Assembly (NCBI RefSeq): GCF_013433315.1
Contig: NZ_WXVV01000004.1
Span: 124,001 to 188,000, forward strand
Reading direction: 5' to 3'
DNA: 64,000 nt
Origin: Pseudomonas crudilactis
GTDB lineage: Bacteria > Pseudomonadota > Gammaproteobacteria > Pseudomonadales > Pseudomonadaceae
The notes beneath the pieces were generated by a model that saw only the letters and a program-made list of their open reading frames with translations, ran no database searches and was not told the DNA's origin. Below are positions 25,273 through 35,579 of this stretch, piece by piece. Both the position numbers and the translations under genes were made by a program. Numbering within the stretch: position 1 is the stretch's first letter; each line of letters begins with the position of its first letter.

Positions 25273-27801
25273 GTGTTGAAGAAAACCCTGTTCCAGTTGC
25301 ACTGGTTTTTTGGCATCACCGCAGGCTTGGTGCTGGCGTTGATGGGCATCACCGGCGCGGCCTATTCGTTTCAGGACGAAATCCTGCGGGCGCTGAATCC
25401 GTCCGTCCTGCAAGTAGAAAAGCAGGTGGCCGGTGTGCTGCCGCCCGTGGAACTGGTCGAGCGCATCGAAGCCACGTCCGGCAAAAAAGTCTCGATGCTT
25501 TGGGTCGAGACCGACAGCGGCAACGCCGCGAAAGTGTTCTTCACCCCGCCCAAGGGCGAACGTCGTGGCGAGATGCGTTACTTCGATCCATACACCGCCG
25601 AGTTCATGGGCGATGCGGTCGGCCAGGATTTCTTCGGCCTGATGCTGCAACTGCACCGCTTCCTCGCCATGGGCGATACCGGGCGCAACATCACCGGCGC
25701 CTGCACATTGATCCTGCTGTTTTTCTGCCTCTCTGGTTTGTATCTGCGCTGGCCACGGCAGTGGAACAGCTGGCGCGTGTGGCTGACGCTGGACTGGAAG
25801 AAAAAGGGCCGCGCCTTCAACTGGGACCTGCATTCGGTAGCCGGTACATGGTGCTTGTTGGTGTATCTGCTGCTGGCACTGACCGGGTTGTCGTGGTCGT
25901 ACGAGTGGTACAACAAAGGCCTGACCAAATTGCTCTCCGATGCCCCGCAAAACGAACGCGTGCGCGGCGGTCGTGGCCCGGCACCGGAAGGCCCGGCGCC
26001 GACTGCCGATTACGCAGCGATGTGGAGCAGCATCTACAGCGCTGCCGGCCCGGGGCTGGCTGCCTACAACATCCGTATGCCGGCCGTCGCGGGCCAACCG
26101 GCGACCGTGTTCTATCTGCTCGACAGCTCGCCGCACGATCGCGCGTTGAATCAGATTACACTCGACCCGGCCACCGGCATCGTCAAACGTGTCGACCGTT
26201 ACGCCGACAAGAGCTTCAAGGCGCAACTGCTGACCAGCATTTATGCGCTGCACGTCGGCAGCTATTTCGGCCTGGCCGGGCGGATCATCATCACCCTCGC
26301 GGCGGTGTGCATGCCGCTGTTTTTCATCACTGGCTGGCTGCTGTACCTCGATCGTCGGCGCAAGAAAAAGCAGATAAAGGATGCGCGCCAAGGTCTCGAG
26401 CAACCGGCCGGCGATGCGTCGGCATGGCTGATCGGCTTCGCCAGCCAAAGCGGTTTTGCCGAGCAACTGGCGTGGCAGACCGCCGGGCAATTGCAGGCAG
26501 CCGGATTGCCGGTGAAGGTGCAGCCGCTGGCGAATGTCAGCGAGCAGGATCTGCGTGAATCGAACAACGCACTGTTTGTCGTCAGCACCTTTGGCGACGG
26601 CGAAGCACCGGACAGCGCGCGTGGATTCGAACGCAAAGTGTTGAGCAAGGCGGCAACCTTCGACAGTCTGAATTACTCGATACTCGGCCTCGGAGATCGT
26701 CAATATCAGCACTTCTGCGGTTTCGCCAAACGCCTGCACCAGTGGTTGGCTGAGCACGGCGGCAAGACATTGTTCGCCCCGGTGGAAGTCGACAGCGGCG
26801 ATCCGTATGCCCTGCGTCACTGGCAAACCCAACTCGGCCTGCTCACCGGGCAAGCACCGGCCGACACCTGGCAAGCGCCGAGTTACGACAACTGGACGCT
26901 GGTACGCCGCGAACTGATGAACCCGGACAGCAGCGGTGCGCCGGTTTACTTGTTGAGCCTGAGCGCACCGAACACCAGCAGTTGGCTGGCCGGTGATCTG
27001 GTCGAAGTGCTGCCGCGCAACTGCCCGTGGGCCATCGAGCATTTCCTCGACGGCCTCGGCATTCGCGGCGAGACCATGGTGAAAATCAACGGCCTCGACG
27101 AGCCGCTGGAAGTCGCGTTGGCGTCGCGGCAGTTGCCGGAACACCGTGCACATCTGGTCGGTTTGCATGCGCAATCACTGGTCGATGCAATGGTGCCGTT
27201 GGCCATGCGCGAATACTCGATCGCCTCGATTGCAGCCGACGGCGTGCTGGAGTTGATCGTGCGTCAGGAACAGCATTCGGATGGCAGCCTCGGCATTGGT
27301 TCCGGCTGGCTGACCGAGCATGCGCCAGTGGGTGGCAGCATCAGTTTGCGGGTGCGACGCAACAGTGGCTTCCATCTGCCGAACGAACCCGTGCCGATGA
27401 TTCTGCTGGGCAACGGCACCGGTCTGGCCGGGCTGCGCAGTTTGCTCAAGGCGCGGATTGCCGATGGTCAACAGCGCCAGTGGTTGCTGTTTGGCGAGCG
27501 CAATCGTGAACACGATTTCCTCTGCCGCGCCGAGCTGGAAGAGTGGCTGATCAATGGTGATCTGGAACGGCTGGATCTGGCGTTTTCGCGGGATCAGGCG
27601 GAGAAGGTTTATGTGCAGGATCGCTTGCGTGAATCGGCTGACGAGTTGAAGAAGTGGCTGGCGGACGGGGCGGTGATTTACATTTGTGGCAGTTTGCAGG
27701 GGATGGCTTCGGGGGTTGATCAGGTGCTTAACGACATTCTCGGGGCAGCCGAAGTGGAGCGGTTGATTGAGCAGGGTCGTTACCGCCGCGACGTCTATTA
27801 A
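25273..27801 (+). CDS. PepSY membrane domain fused to flavodoxin/NADPH-flavin reductase (PiuB-like ferric reductase)
   Basis: A protein of about 842 residues with three parts. Residues 1-380 form a PepSY-associated membrane region (first helix [21 protein letters not shown], later helices near [33 protein letters not shown] and [19 protein letters not shown]). Near residue 385 a flavodoxin-like FMN domain starts ([14 protein letters not shown]). The C-terminal CysJ-like FAD/NADPH half follows, with [24 protein letters not shown] and [16 protein letters not shown] infer electron transfer from NADPH across the inner membrane to ferric siderophore iron. The start is uncertain. GTG at 25273 gives [12 protein letters not shown]; an ATG at 25231 lacks a ribosome-binding site and lies in a CATAAT promoter-like string. 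Confidence 0.85.
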   Translation: MLKKTLFQLHWFFGITAGLVLALMGITGAAYSFQDEILRALNPSVLQVEKQVAGVLPPVELVERIEATSGKKVSMLWVETDSGNAAKVFFTPPKGERRGEMRYFDPYTAEFMGDAVGQDFFGLMLQLHRFLAMGDTGRNITGACTLILLFFCLSGLYLRWPRQWNSWRVWLTLDWKKKGRAFNWDLHSVAGTWCLLVYLLLALTGLSWSYEWYNKGLTKLLSDAPQNERVRGGRGPAPEGPAPTADYAAMWSSIYSAAGPGLAAYNIRMPAVAGQPATVFYLLDSSPHDRALNQITLDPATGIVKRVDRYADKSFKAQLLTSIYALHVGSYFGLAGRIIITLAAVCMPLFFITGWLLYLDRRRKKKQIKDARQGLEQPAGDASAWLIGFASQSGFAEQLAWQTAGQLQAAGLPVKVQPLANVSEQDLRESNNALFVVSTFGDGEAPDSARGFERKVLSKAATFDSLNYSILGLGDRQYQHFCGFAKRLHQWLAEHGGKTLFAPVEVDSGDPYALRHWQTQLGLLTGQAPADTWQAPSYDNWTLVRRELMNPDSSGAPVYLLSLSAPNTSSWLAGDLVEVLPRNCPWAIEHFLDGLGIRGETMVKINGLDEPLEVALASRQLPEHRAHLVGLHAQSLVDAMVPLAMREYSIASIAADGVLELIVRQEQHSDGSLGIGSGWLTEHAPVGGSISLRVRRNSGFHLPNEPVPMILLGNGTGLAGLRSLLKARIADGQQRQWLLFGERNREHDFLCRAELEEWLINGDLERLDLAFSRDQAEKVYVQDRLRESADELKKWLADGAVIYICGSLQGMASGVDQVLNDILGAAEVERLIEQGRYRRDVY

Positions 27802-27803
27802 AG

Positions 27804-27984
27804 AGCCCCTCACCCTAACCCTCTCCCGGAGGGAGAGGGGACTGATTGGGGGATGCTTGAGATGTACGCCGACCTGCGACTGCTTTACCGAATCCATAAT
27901 CGACACGGTGTTTCAGGTCGACGTACCTCTTCAGACTCCTCCGTCGGCCCCCTCTCCCTCCGGGAGAGGGCTGGGGTGAGGGTT
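27804..27984. repeat. CCCCTCACCC-type inverted REP pair
   Basis: AGCCCCTCACCCTAACCCTC opens and GAGAGGGCTGGGGTGAGGGT closes the element. Between them lies TGTACGCCGACCTG, which resembles the tail of the 111-bp units at 12584. It fills the gap between the converging reductase and phosphatase genes. Confidence 0.8.
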
Positions 27985-27996
27985 AGCTCTTGATCT

Positions 27997-29538
27997 TCAA
28001 ACCGGCTGCAACCTCTGCTCAAAAACCGCCACCCCATTCAAATCCCGCAACACCACACTCATCTCCCCACTCCCCCCTTCAATATTCACCTCGCCAAAAA
28101 ACTGAAACCCGGCAAACGGTGAAGTGTTCTGCACCGGCGGCGCCTTCTCGAACACCACCTCCGGACCAAAGGTCTTATCCAGCGGATTAGGCCCAAAGCT
28201 CCCGGCATTCAGCGGCCCGGCGACAAACTCCCAGAACGGTTCGAAATCCTGAAACGCCGCGCGATCCGGGTGATAGTGATGCGCCGCGCAGTAATGCACA
28301 TCTGCCGTGAGGAAGACAAAATTGCGCACCTGCTGCGCACGCAGATAGCCGAGCAATTCGGCGATTTCCACCTCGCGCCCCTGAGCCGGTCCCGGGTCAC
28401 CGTTAGCCACCGCTTCCCAACGCGGGACACCCGGACTGACCTCGCCATCCGGCACGCCAAGGCCGATTGGCATGTCGGCGGCAATGACCTTCCACTGGGC
28501 TTTGGATTTCTTCAAGCCGCGCTTGAGCCAGTCCAGTTGCTCGCGACCCAGGAACGGTTTCGCCGCGCCAAGGTTGTCGTCATTGGCGCCGCGATAACTG
28601 CGCATGTCGAGCACGAACACATCGAGCATCGGCCCGTAATTGATCTTGCGATAAATCCGCCCACCACCGTCGGCGGCCTGCAAACGCATCGGTGAATATT
28701 CCAGCCAGGCCTTACGTGCACGGCCGACCAGGGTGTGGATATCTTTCTCCTGATAACGCTCGTCGAGTTGCTTGCCCGGCGACCAGTTGTTGACCACCTC
28801 ATGGTCGTCCCACTGCCAGATCTGCGGCACTTCGGCGTTGAAGCGGCGGATGTTTTCGTCCATCAGGTTGTAGCGGTAGTTGCCGCGATAGTCGTCGAGG
28901 GTCTGCGCGACTTTGCTCTTGGCTTCGGTGGTGAGATTGCGCCAGATGCGGCCACCTTCGGTGGTGAGCTGTGCAGGCACCGGGCCGTCGGCGTAGATCG
29001 TGTCGCCGCTGTGGATAAAGAAGTCCGGCAGGCGCAGACGCATGGCTTCATAGATGCGCATGCCGCCGATGTCCGGGTTGATGCCGAAGCCCTGGCCGAC
29101 GGTGTCGCCGCTCCAGACGAAACGAATATTGCGCCGTGCCGTCGGTGCGCTGCGCAGGTGGCCGAGCCACGGTTCGCTGGCGACGCCGGTGCGGGCATCC
29201 TTGAAGTACACGCGATAGAAAATCGCCTGATCGGCGGGCAGCCCGGTGAGCTCAACGCGGACGGTGAAGTCGCTGCGGGCATCGGCGAGCGCCGAGACCA
29301 CCCGGCGCGGGTGACGAAACTGGCTGCGAGTGTCCCACTCGACCACCATATGCGCGGGACGATCGCTGCGGCTCCAGATCATCGCGCGGTCGCCTTGCAG
29401 GTCGCCGGACTGCACGCCATCGGTCAGTTGCGGGCGGTCCTTGACCGAAGCAATCACCGCCGGCGCCAGGCCTGGCATCAGCAATCCGGCGCCGACGACT
29501 TGCATGACACGCCGGCGACCGGGGTTGAAATCGCTCAT
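27997..29538 (-). CDS. phoD: Alkaline phosphatase D / PhoD-like phosphodiesterase, Tat-exported
   Basis: A 513-residue periplasmic metal-dependent phosphatase of the PhoD family. The N-terminus has a twin-arginine signal (NPGRRRVMQVVGAG, then a short hydrophobic stretch ending LAPAVIASVKD), indicating export of a folded protein by Tat. The PhoD N-terminal beta domain follows (VQSGDLQGDRAMIWSR, VRVELTGLPADQAIFYRVYF). The metallophosphatase core shows FVWSGDTVGQGFGIN, IHSGDTIYADGP, WDDHEVVNNWSPG and FLTADVHYCAAHHYHP, which supply the usual Asp/Asn/His metal ligands. It may release phosphate from organic phosphoesters, but no Pho box was identified. It stands alone between two REP-type repeats. 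Confidence 0.92.
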   Translation of the reverse strand: MSDFNPGRRRVMQVVGAGLLMPGLAPAVIASVKDRPQLTDGVQSGDLQGDRAMIWSRSDRPAHMVVEWDTRSQFRHPRRVVSALADARSDFTVRVELTGLPADQAIFYRVYFKDARTGVASEPWLGHLRSAPTARRNIRFVWSGDTVGQGFGINPDIGGMRIYEAMRLRLPDFFIHSGDTIYADGPVPAQLTTEGGRIWRNLTTEAKSKVAQTLDDYRGNYRYNLMDENIRRFNAEVPQIWQWDDHEVVNNWSPGKQLDERYQEKDIHTLVGRARKAWLEYSPMRLQAADGGGRIYRKINYGPMLDVFVLDMRSYRGANDDNLGAAKPFLGREQLDWLKRGLKKSKAQWKVIAADMPIGLGVPDGEVSPGVPRWEAVANGDPGPAQGREVEIAELLGYLRAQQVRNFVFLTADVHYCAAHHYHPDRAAFQDFEPFWEFVAGPLNAGSFGPNPLDKTFGPEVVFEKAPPVQNTSPFAGFQFFGEVNIEGGSGEMSVVLRDLNGVAVFEQRLQPV

Positions 29539-29616
29539 GGTGTTCTCCCTGAAAAAAGGAAAACTTAAGCATGTTCACATGACCCGGAAATGACACCAGA
29601 CACACCACACAACCCA

Positions 29617-29706
29617 TGTGGGAGCGAGCTTGCTCGCGAATGCGTCCTATCAGTCGAAATCTTATTCGCTGACACACCGCTTTCGCGAGCAAGCTCGCTC
29701 CCACAG
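29617..29706. repeat. REP inverted pair (REPIN), copy 4
   Basis: TGTGGGAGCGAGCTTGCTCG opens and its reverse complement closes this 90-bp pair. It separates the upstream region of phoD from the end of fruA. Confidence 0.9.
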
Positions 29707-29723
29707 GGGCTTTGTGGAGGCAG

Positions 29724-31457
29724 TTAAGTCTTCGCCGGCTCCAGCGCCAGCTCAACGGCTTCCGGGCGTTTGACCGTCGCATAGACCACAGCCGTCAACA
29801 AACTCCCCGCGACAATCGCCAGCAAATACAACAACGCATGATTGATCGCATTCGGAATCGCCAGCACAAACAAGCCACCGTGCGGCGCCATCAGTTTGCA
29901 GCCGAAATACATCGACAAAGCGCCAGTCAACGCACCACCGGCAATGCTCGCCGGGATCACCCGCAACGGATCTTTCGCGGCAAACGGAATAGCACCTTCG
30001 GAGATAAAGCACAGCCCCAGCACGAAGGCAGCCTTGCCGGCCTCGCGTTCAGTTTGAGCAAACTTGCGCCGCGCAATAAACGTGGCAATGCCCAGGCCAA
30101 TCGGCGGCACCATGCCCGCTGCCATGGTCGCGGCCATCGGTGCATAACTCTGCGACGCCAGCAGTCCCACCGAGAACGCGTACGCGGCCTTGTTGATCGG
30201 CCCGCCGAGGTCGACGCACATCATGCCGCCGAGCAGCACACCGAGCAGAATCGCGTTGGTGGTGCCCATGCTGTCGAGAAAACCCGTCAGCGCCCCGAGC
30301 ATGCCGGCGACCGGTTTACCGACCACGTAGATCATCACCAGACCGGTAAACAGGCTGGCGAACAACGGGATGATCAAAATCGGTTTCAGCGCCTCAAGAC
30401 TCTGCGGTAACGCTACATAACGACTGATCGCCTTGGCCGCGTAGCCGGCAATAAACCCTGCGATGATGCCACCGATAAACCCCGCGCCCAGCGTGCTCGC
30501 CAGCAAACCACCAATCATCCCCGGCGCCAGGCCCGGACGGTCAGCAATCGAATAGGCGATGTAGCCGGCCAGCAACGGCACCATCAACTTGAACGCAGTT
30601 TCGCCGCCGATCTGCATCAGCGCAGCGGCCAGCGTGCCTTCTTCCTTGAACGCGGTGATGCCGAACACGAACGACAGCGCGATCATCAAACCGCCGGCCA
30701 CGACCATCGGCAGCATGAACGACACCCCAGTCAGCAGGTGTTTGTAGACGCCGGTTTTTTCTTGCTTGGCCGGTGCCTTGGCGTCACCCGCAGCACTTTC
30801 CACAACACCTTCGGCCAGCGCTTTTTTCAGCGTGGCTTCGGACTGTTTCAAGGCAATCCCGGTGCCGCAGCGATAAATTTTCTTGCCGGCGAAACGCTCG
30901 GTGGCGACTTCGATATCCGCCGCCAGCAACACCACGTCGGCTTCGGCAATCGCCGCTGCGCTCAACGGGGTTTTCGCGCCCACCGAGCCTTGGGTTTCGA
31001 CCTGCAGTTCATAGCCCAGGCGCTTGGCGGTTTGCTGCAAGGCTTCGGCGGCCATGAAGGTGTGGGCGACACCGGTCGGGCAGGCGGTAATCGCGACGAT
31101 GCGCGGTGCACGTGGCGCATCAGCGACCGGTTCAGCCGCGCTGGCAACGTAGACCTCAGCCTCTTCTGCGCCACGACGCAGCACCGCTTCAACATCCTGC
31201 AACGCCTGCGCCGGGGCAATCTGGAAAACACGTTTACCGACAAAACGCGTCATGTCGACCGCGCCGGTGGCGACGAGCAAAACCCACTCGGCCGCGGCAA
31301 TGGTCGCCGCCGACAACTCGCGTTCCGGGTGCGCCGCATCGACCACTTCAACGCTGGTGCTCCAGCCCTGACGCTGCGCCGCCGCATCGAGCAAACGCGC
31401 GCACAGCACACTGGTGACCATGCCGTTCGGGCAAGCCGTAACAATGGCTAATTTCAT
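29724..31457 (-). CDS. fruA: PTS fructose transporter subunit EIIB'BC
   Basis: A 577-residue membrane permease that imports fructose and phosphorylates it to fructose-1-phosphate. A degenerate EIIB' domain (start IVTACPNGMVTS, C9) precedes the active EIIB domain, whose phosphocysteine is C126 in TACPTGVAHTF. The C-terminal EIIC membrane domain follows, with GVSFMLPMVVAGGLMIALS near its start and VDLGGPINKAAYAFS in a conserved loop. The duplicated EIIB arrangement is standard for FruA. It is the last gene of fruBKA and begins 11 nt after fruK. Expression is expected to be controlled by FruR, encoded divergently upstream of fruB. Confidence 0.96.
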   Translation of the reverse strand: MKLAIVTACPNGMVTSVLCARLLDAAAQRQGWSTSVEVVDAAHPERELSAATIAAAEWVLLVATGAVDMTRFVGKRVFQIAPAQALQDVEAVLRRGAEEAEVYVASAAEPVADAPRAPRIVAITACPTGVAHTFMAAEALQQTAKRLGYELQVETQGSVGAKTPLSAAAIAEADVVLLAADIEVATERFAGKKIYRCGTGIALKQSEATLKKALAEGVVESAAGDAKAPAKQEKTGVYKHLLTGVSFMLPMVVAGGLMIALSFVFGITAFKEEGTLAAALMQIGGETAFKLMVPLLAGYIAYSIADRPGLAPGMIGGLLASTLGAGFIGGIIAGFIAGYAAKAISRYVALPQSLEALKPILIIPLFASLFTGLVMIYVVGKPVAGMLGALTGFLDSMGTTNAILLGVLLGGMMCVDLGGPINKAAYAFSVGLLASQSYAPMAATMAAGMVPPIGLGIATFIARRKFAQTEREAGKAAFVLGLCFISEGAIPFAAKDPLRVIPASIAGGALTGALSMYFGCKLMAPHGGLFVLAIPNAINHALLYLLAIVAGSLLTAVVYATVKRPEAVELALEPAKT

Positions 31458-31468
31458 GACAAACCCTC

Positions 31469-32410
31469 TTATTGTTCTGTCAGGGGACGCACGCGCACGC
31501 CCTGTTCGAGCTGCGCCAGTTGCGCGGCATCGTTGATGCCAAAACCGATCTGGGTCACCGCCATCGCCGCAATCGCGGTGGCCGTGCGCAGGGTTTGTTC
31601 AGGCGTGTCGGCGCTGAGCAGACCGTGGAGCATGCCGGCCAGCAACGAGTCGCCGGCACCAACCGTGCTGGCGACGCTGACCTTCGGTGGCGTGGCGTGC
31701 AGTGCCGAACCGACGCTGAACCAGTTCACGCCATCAGCACCGTGGGAAATCACCACGTGTTCGATGCCTTGGGCATGCAAACGCGCCGCTGCCTGAGCTT
31801 CTGCCGCGTGAGAAACCACGTCGCAACCGAGCGCGTCGGCGAGTTCTTCAGTGTTCGGTTTGATCAGCCACGGACTGGCTTTCAAAGCTTCGCGCAATGC
31901 TTCGCCACTAGAGTCGAGAGCGACTTTCAGGCCGAGCTGATTGAGCCGTTCGATCAACTCGCGCAACCACTGCGCCGTCACGCCACGCGGCAAACTGCCG
32001 GCGACCACCACCGCATCGTGACCCGGCGCAATCTGCACCAGACGCTCCAGCAACGCTTGCTGTGCAGCCGCGTCGACCACCGGCCCCGGGCCGTTGATGT
32101 CGGTGATGCGGCCATCCTGTTCCGCGACTTTGATATTGCTGCGCGTCTCACCCGGCACGCGGATAAACGCGTCGACAAAACCGCGCTTGGCGAACAGGGT
32201 TTCGAACGCTTGCAAATTGTCTTCACCGAGAAACCCGCTGACCGTCAGTTGATGGCCGAGGTCGGCGAGCACCTGAGCGACGTTCACGCCTTTGCCGGCG
32301 GCGTGGGTGTGCATCTCGTCGCTGCGATTGACCTGACCGGCCTCCAGACGTGGCAGTTCGACGGTAAGGTCGAGCGCCGGGTTGAGGGTCAGGGTAAGAA
32401 TCTTGGCCAT
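31469..32410 (-). CDS. fruK: 1-phosphofructokinase
   Basis: A 313-residue cytoplasmic kinase of the PfkB/ribokinase family that converts fructose-1-phosphate to fructose-1,6-bisphosphate. Motifs are the N-terminal LTLNPALDLTVELP, the substrate-binding GKGVNVAQVLADLG, VVAGSLPRG in the middle, and the PfkB C-terminal signature STVGAGDSLLAGMLHGL with the catalytic aspartate in GAGD. Its ATG overlaps the fruB stop by one base (TAATG), so synthesis is coupled to that of the phosphotransfer protein. Fructose-1-phosphate, its substrate, is also the usual inducer that releases FruR. Confidence 0.96.
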   Translation of the reverse strand: MAKILTLTLNPALDLTVELPRLEAGQVNRSDEMHTHAAGKGVNVAQVLADLGHQLTVSGFLGEDNLQAFETLFAKRGFVDAFIRVPGETRSNIKVAEQDGRITDINGPGPVVDAAAQQALLERLVQIAPGHDAVVVAGSLPRGVTAQWLRELIERLNQLGLKVALDSSGEALREALKASPWLIKPNTEELADALGCDVVSHAAEAQAAARLHAQGIEHVVISHGADGVNWFSVGSALHATPPKVSVASTVGAGDSLLAGMLHGLLSADTPEQTLRTATAIAAMAVTQIGFGINDAAQLAQLEQGVRVRPLTEQ

Positions 32411-35271
32411 TACAGGGCCTCCACTAATGCGCGCACTTCATTCGCGCTGCCCACGGCCAGGGCCTGTTGAGCAAGGGTTTGCGCCTGGGTCAGGCTGAGT
32501 TCGCGGATGCGCGCTTTCACTTCAGCAATGCTGCGCCCGGAGACACTGAGTTCATCGACACCGAGGCCGACCAGCACCGGCACCGCCAGCGGATCTGCCG
32601 CCAGTTCACCGCAAACGCCGACCCATTTGCCATGGGCATGGGCCGCGCGCACGGTGATGTCGATCAGTTGCAGCACCGCCGGGTGCAAGCCGTCAGCCTG
32701 CGCCGACAGCGTCGGGTGACCACGGTCGATGGCCAGCGTGTACTGGGTCAGGTCGTTGGTGCCGACGCTGAAGAAGTCGACTTCCTTGGCCAGCACCGGC
32801 GCGAGCAAAGCGGCGGACGGCACTTCGATCATGATCCCCAGTTGCAGATCGGCGACCGGGATTTCCAGACGTAGACGCTCCGTCATGTCGCGGGCCTGGC
32901 GCCACTCTTCGACGCTGCCAACCATGGGGAACATGATTCGCAACGGACGGTTATCCGCCGAACGCAGCAGGGCGCGCAATTGCGCTTCCATGATCTGCGG
33001 GCGCTGCAAGGTCAGGCGAATGCCGCGCACGCCGAGGAACGGGTTTTCTTCCTTGGCGATCGGCCAATACGGCAGCGGTTTGTCGCCGCCGACATCGAGC
33101 GTGCGCACCACCAATGGGCGACCGGCGAGGCCATCGAGGACGCGGCGGTATTCGGCTTCTTGCGTGGCCTCGTCGGGCGCTTGCGGGTGGGCCATGAAAA
33201 TCAGTTCGGTACGCAGCAGACCGATGCCTTCGGCGCCCTGCTCCACCGCACTGATCACGCCAGCGCTTTCGCCGATGTTGGCGAACACTTCAACGGCGTG
33301 ACCGTCAGTGGTGTGTGCCGGTTGATGGCGTTGTTCGGCGGCAATCTTCAGGCGTTGCTCACGGGTGTCGCGTTCTTCGGTGGCGCGTTGCAGGGTCGCC
33401 GCATCGGCGTCGACGTGCAGGCGACCGCGTTGGCCGTCGAGCAGCAACGGTGTGCCCGGCGCCAGCAACAACACCGCCGCGCCAGCGCCGACCAGCGCTG
33501 GAATCCCGAGAGCACGAGCGACGATGGCGCTGTGCGCCGTGGCGCCGCCGCGTGCGGTGAGAATCCCCGCCACGCGCGCTGGGTCCAGCCGTGCGACGTC
33601 GGACGGACCGACCTCGTCCATCACCAGAATGTAGGGTTGCTCGGGCTCGCTCGCAGTCTGCACGCCACGCAGTTGCGCCAGCACGCGGCGACCGACGTCA
33701 CGCAAGTCCGCCGCGCGCTCTGCGAGCAACGCGTCTTGCAGCGATTCCTGTTGTTTGGCAGCCGCCTCGATCACCGCCATCCACGCCGCTTCGGCGCTTT
33801 CGCCCTGCTTGAGGCGGGTGTCGACTTCGTCGGTGAGTTCCGGGTCGTCGAGCATTTCCTGATGGGTGATGAAAATCTCGCGGATGGCTTTGGCTTTGCT
33901 GCGTTCGATCAGGCCCTGAATGTCGCTGCGCACATCGCTGAGCGCTTGCTTGAGACGTTCGCGCTCGACGGCGGCGGACTCGCCGCGCAAGGGGTAATCG
34001 ATGGTTTGCTGAACTTGAATATGCGCAGGCCCGATGGCGATGCCGGGTGCTGCCGGGATTGCTTGCAACTGTGCGCCGGATGCCGGAGCGATCAGTACTT
34101 CGGCGATGTCGGCGATCACTTCGCGCTGCTGACTCACCGCTGGCAGCGGTTCGACTTCTTCACCAAGGCCTTCTTCGATCGCGGCAAGCAACGCCGGTAA
34201 AGCGTCGGCAGCGATGCTCGGCTCGGCAATCAACTCCAGCACCTGACCGCGACGGGCGCCGAGGCTGAGCAGTTTGCTCAAACTCTTCACCGACACAGCA
34301 CTGTCCTGACCGTCGACGATGCGCACGCGTATTTCGCCATCAAAACTCTTCGCCAGTTGCGCGAGGATCTTCGCCGGACGCGCGTGCAAGCCGTGGGCGT
34401 TGGCCAGCGCAATGCGCGCACTCGGCCAATCGGCGGGCAATTCACCACCGAGCACTTCGAGAACTTTGCGGCTGCTGGTGGCGCGCCCCAACTCGTGGCC
34501 GCGACCTTCGATGAGCAACGCACACAATCGTTCGAGCAGCGCCTGATGTGCTTCGCCAAGGCTGGCCAGACAGAACAGACCGCTGAGCGGCTGGCCGAGG
34601 TAGCGCATCGGTTTGTCCGGGGTGACGAACGCCAGGCCCGGACGCTTCACGGTTTGCTCGCTGTGCAACCACCACAAACCATCGCCCAGCGGCAGCGCTT
34701 CGACCTGTTGCAGCACCGCCGAGAAACCGTTGCTCACACAATCGGCCTGACGCAGCAGGCGCGCGCCACGCCAGACCAGCTCTTCGAAATCGTCGGCCGA
34801 AACGCCGAGGCCGATCATCTGCGCATCCAGCGCCAGCTCTTGCGGCGCGCCTTGCAGCAGTTTCAGCAACGCTTCAGGCGAACTGGCACGACGCAGGGCC
34901 TGGCCCAGATCGGTCTCGCCGAGGGCGCGAGTCAACAGTTGCAGCAGGCGCAGGTGTTCGTCGGATTTGGCGGCGATACCAATCGCCAGATAAACGATCT
35001 GGCCATCACCCCAATCCACGCCCTCGGGAAACTGCATCAGGCGCACGCCAGTGGCGAATACCTGATCGCGGGTTTCCGGCGTTCCGTGGGGAATGGCAAT
35101 ACCTTGACCGAGAAAGGTCGAGCCCTGGGCTTCCCGTGCCTGCAATCCAGCGAGGTAACCGTCGGCAACCAGACCATCGGCCACCAGGTGATTGGCGAGC
35201 AGTTGCAGCGCAGCGGGTTTATCCACGGCCGATTGGCCCATGGATATCTGCTCTATAGTGAGCTCGAGCAT
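32410..35271 (-). CDS. fruB: PTS fructose multiphosphoryl transfer protein EIIA-HPr-EI
   Basis: A 953-residue cytoplasmic fusion that moves phosphate from PEP to the fructose permease. EIIA(Fru) occupies about residues 1-145, with the phospho-histidine H62 in AIPHGTPE. A linker domain follows, then HPr from about 283, with H296 in ANAHGLHARP and the regulatory-type serine region AVSVKSLSKLL. Enzyme I fills the rest, with its active histidine in GGATAHSAIVARALG and the PEP-site segments EYRRVLDGLAG and GVCGELAADPLAVPVLVG. Pseudomonads use this three-in-one protein where E. coli has separate EI and FruB. It is the first gene of fruBKA and faces fruR across a 308-bp region with a Cra-type operator. 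Confidence 0.97.
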   Translation of the reverse strand: MLELTIEQISMGQSAVDKPAALQLLANHLVADGLVADGYLAGLQAREAQGSTFLGQGIAIPHGTPETRDQVFATGVRLMQFPEGVDWGDGQIVYLAIGIAAKSDEHLRLLQLLTRALGETDLGQALRRASSPEALLKLLQGAPQELALDAQMIGLGVSADDFEELVWRGARLLRQADCVSNGFSAVLQQVEALPLGDGLWWLHSEQTVKRPGLAFVTPDKPMRYLGQPLSGLFCLASLGEAHQALLERLCALLIEGRGHELGRATSSRKVLEVLGGELPADWPSARIALANAHGLHARPAKILAQLAKSFDGEIRVRIVDGQDSAVSVKSLSKLLSLGARRGQVLELIAEPSIAADALPALLAAIEEGLGEEVEPLPAVSQQREVIADIAEVLIAPASGAQLQAIPAAPGIAIGPAHIQVQQTIDYPLRGESAAVERERLKQALSDVRSDIQGLIERSKAKAIREIFITHQEMLDDPELTDEVDTRLKQGESAEAAWMAVIEAAAKQQESLQDALLAERAADLRDVGRRVLAQLRGVQTASEPEQPYILVMDEVGPSDVARLDPARVAGILTARGGATAHSAIVARALGIPALVGAGAAVLLLAPGTPLLLDGQRGRLHVDADAATLQRATEERDTREQRLKIAAEQRHQPAHTTDGHAVEVFANIGESAGVISAVEQGAEGIGLLRTELIFMAHPQAPDEATQEAEYRRVLDGLAGRPLVVRTLDVGGDKPLPYWPIAKEENPFLGVRGIRLTLQRPQIMEAQLRALLRSADNRPLRIMFPMVGSVEEWRQARDMTERLRLEIPVADLQLGIMIEVPSAALLAPVLAKEVDFFSVGTNDLTQYTLAIDRGHPTLSAQADGLHPAVLQLIDITVRAAHAHGKWVGVCGELAADPLAVPVLVGLGVDELSVSGRSIAEVKARIRELSLTQAQTLAQQALAVGSANEVRALVEAL

Positions 35272-35422
35272 GCGATCTCCTTTTTGGCGCTTTATGAGTG
35301 CCAGGTATTGTTTTGAATGGTTTGCAGCTTAGGCGCTTTACCGCTTTGCTTTTTGGCGGCAGTTTTGGCGGTTTCACGGCAGAACCGGCCAAAGACGTCT
35401 AAAACGTAGAAAATACGCTTGC

Positions 35423-35434
35423 TGAAACGTTTAA
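35423..35434. promoter_or_regulatory. FruR (Cra) operator between fruB and fruR
   Basis: TGAAACGTTTAA departs from the Cra consensus palindrome TGAAACGTTTCA at one base. On the minus strand it overlaps a possible fruB promoter (TAGATT, 17 nt, TATTTT). It is therefore placed to repress fruBKA and perhaps fruR itself. Confidence 0.8.
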
Positions 35435-35579
35435 TCTAGATTGATCGGCACGTTACTCGATAATGTCCCATCCTTGAAGTCCAACTTGTCGGATGCGCTG
35501 CGACAATGGTCGCCTGCCCTAATCGGGTAGGATTGGCGAAAATGTCGCGGCAAGCTCGAAAAAACAAGGAAATCCCGGG

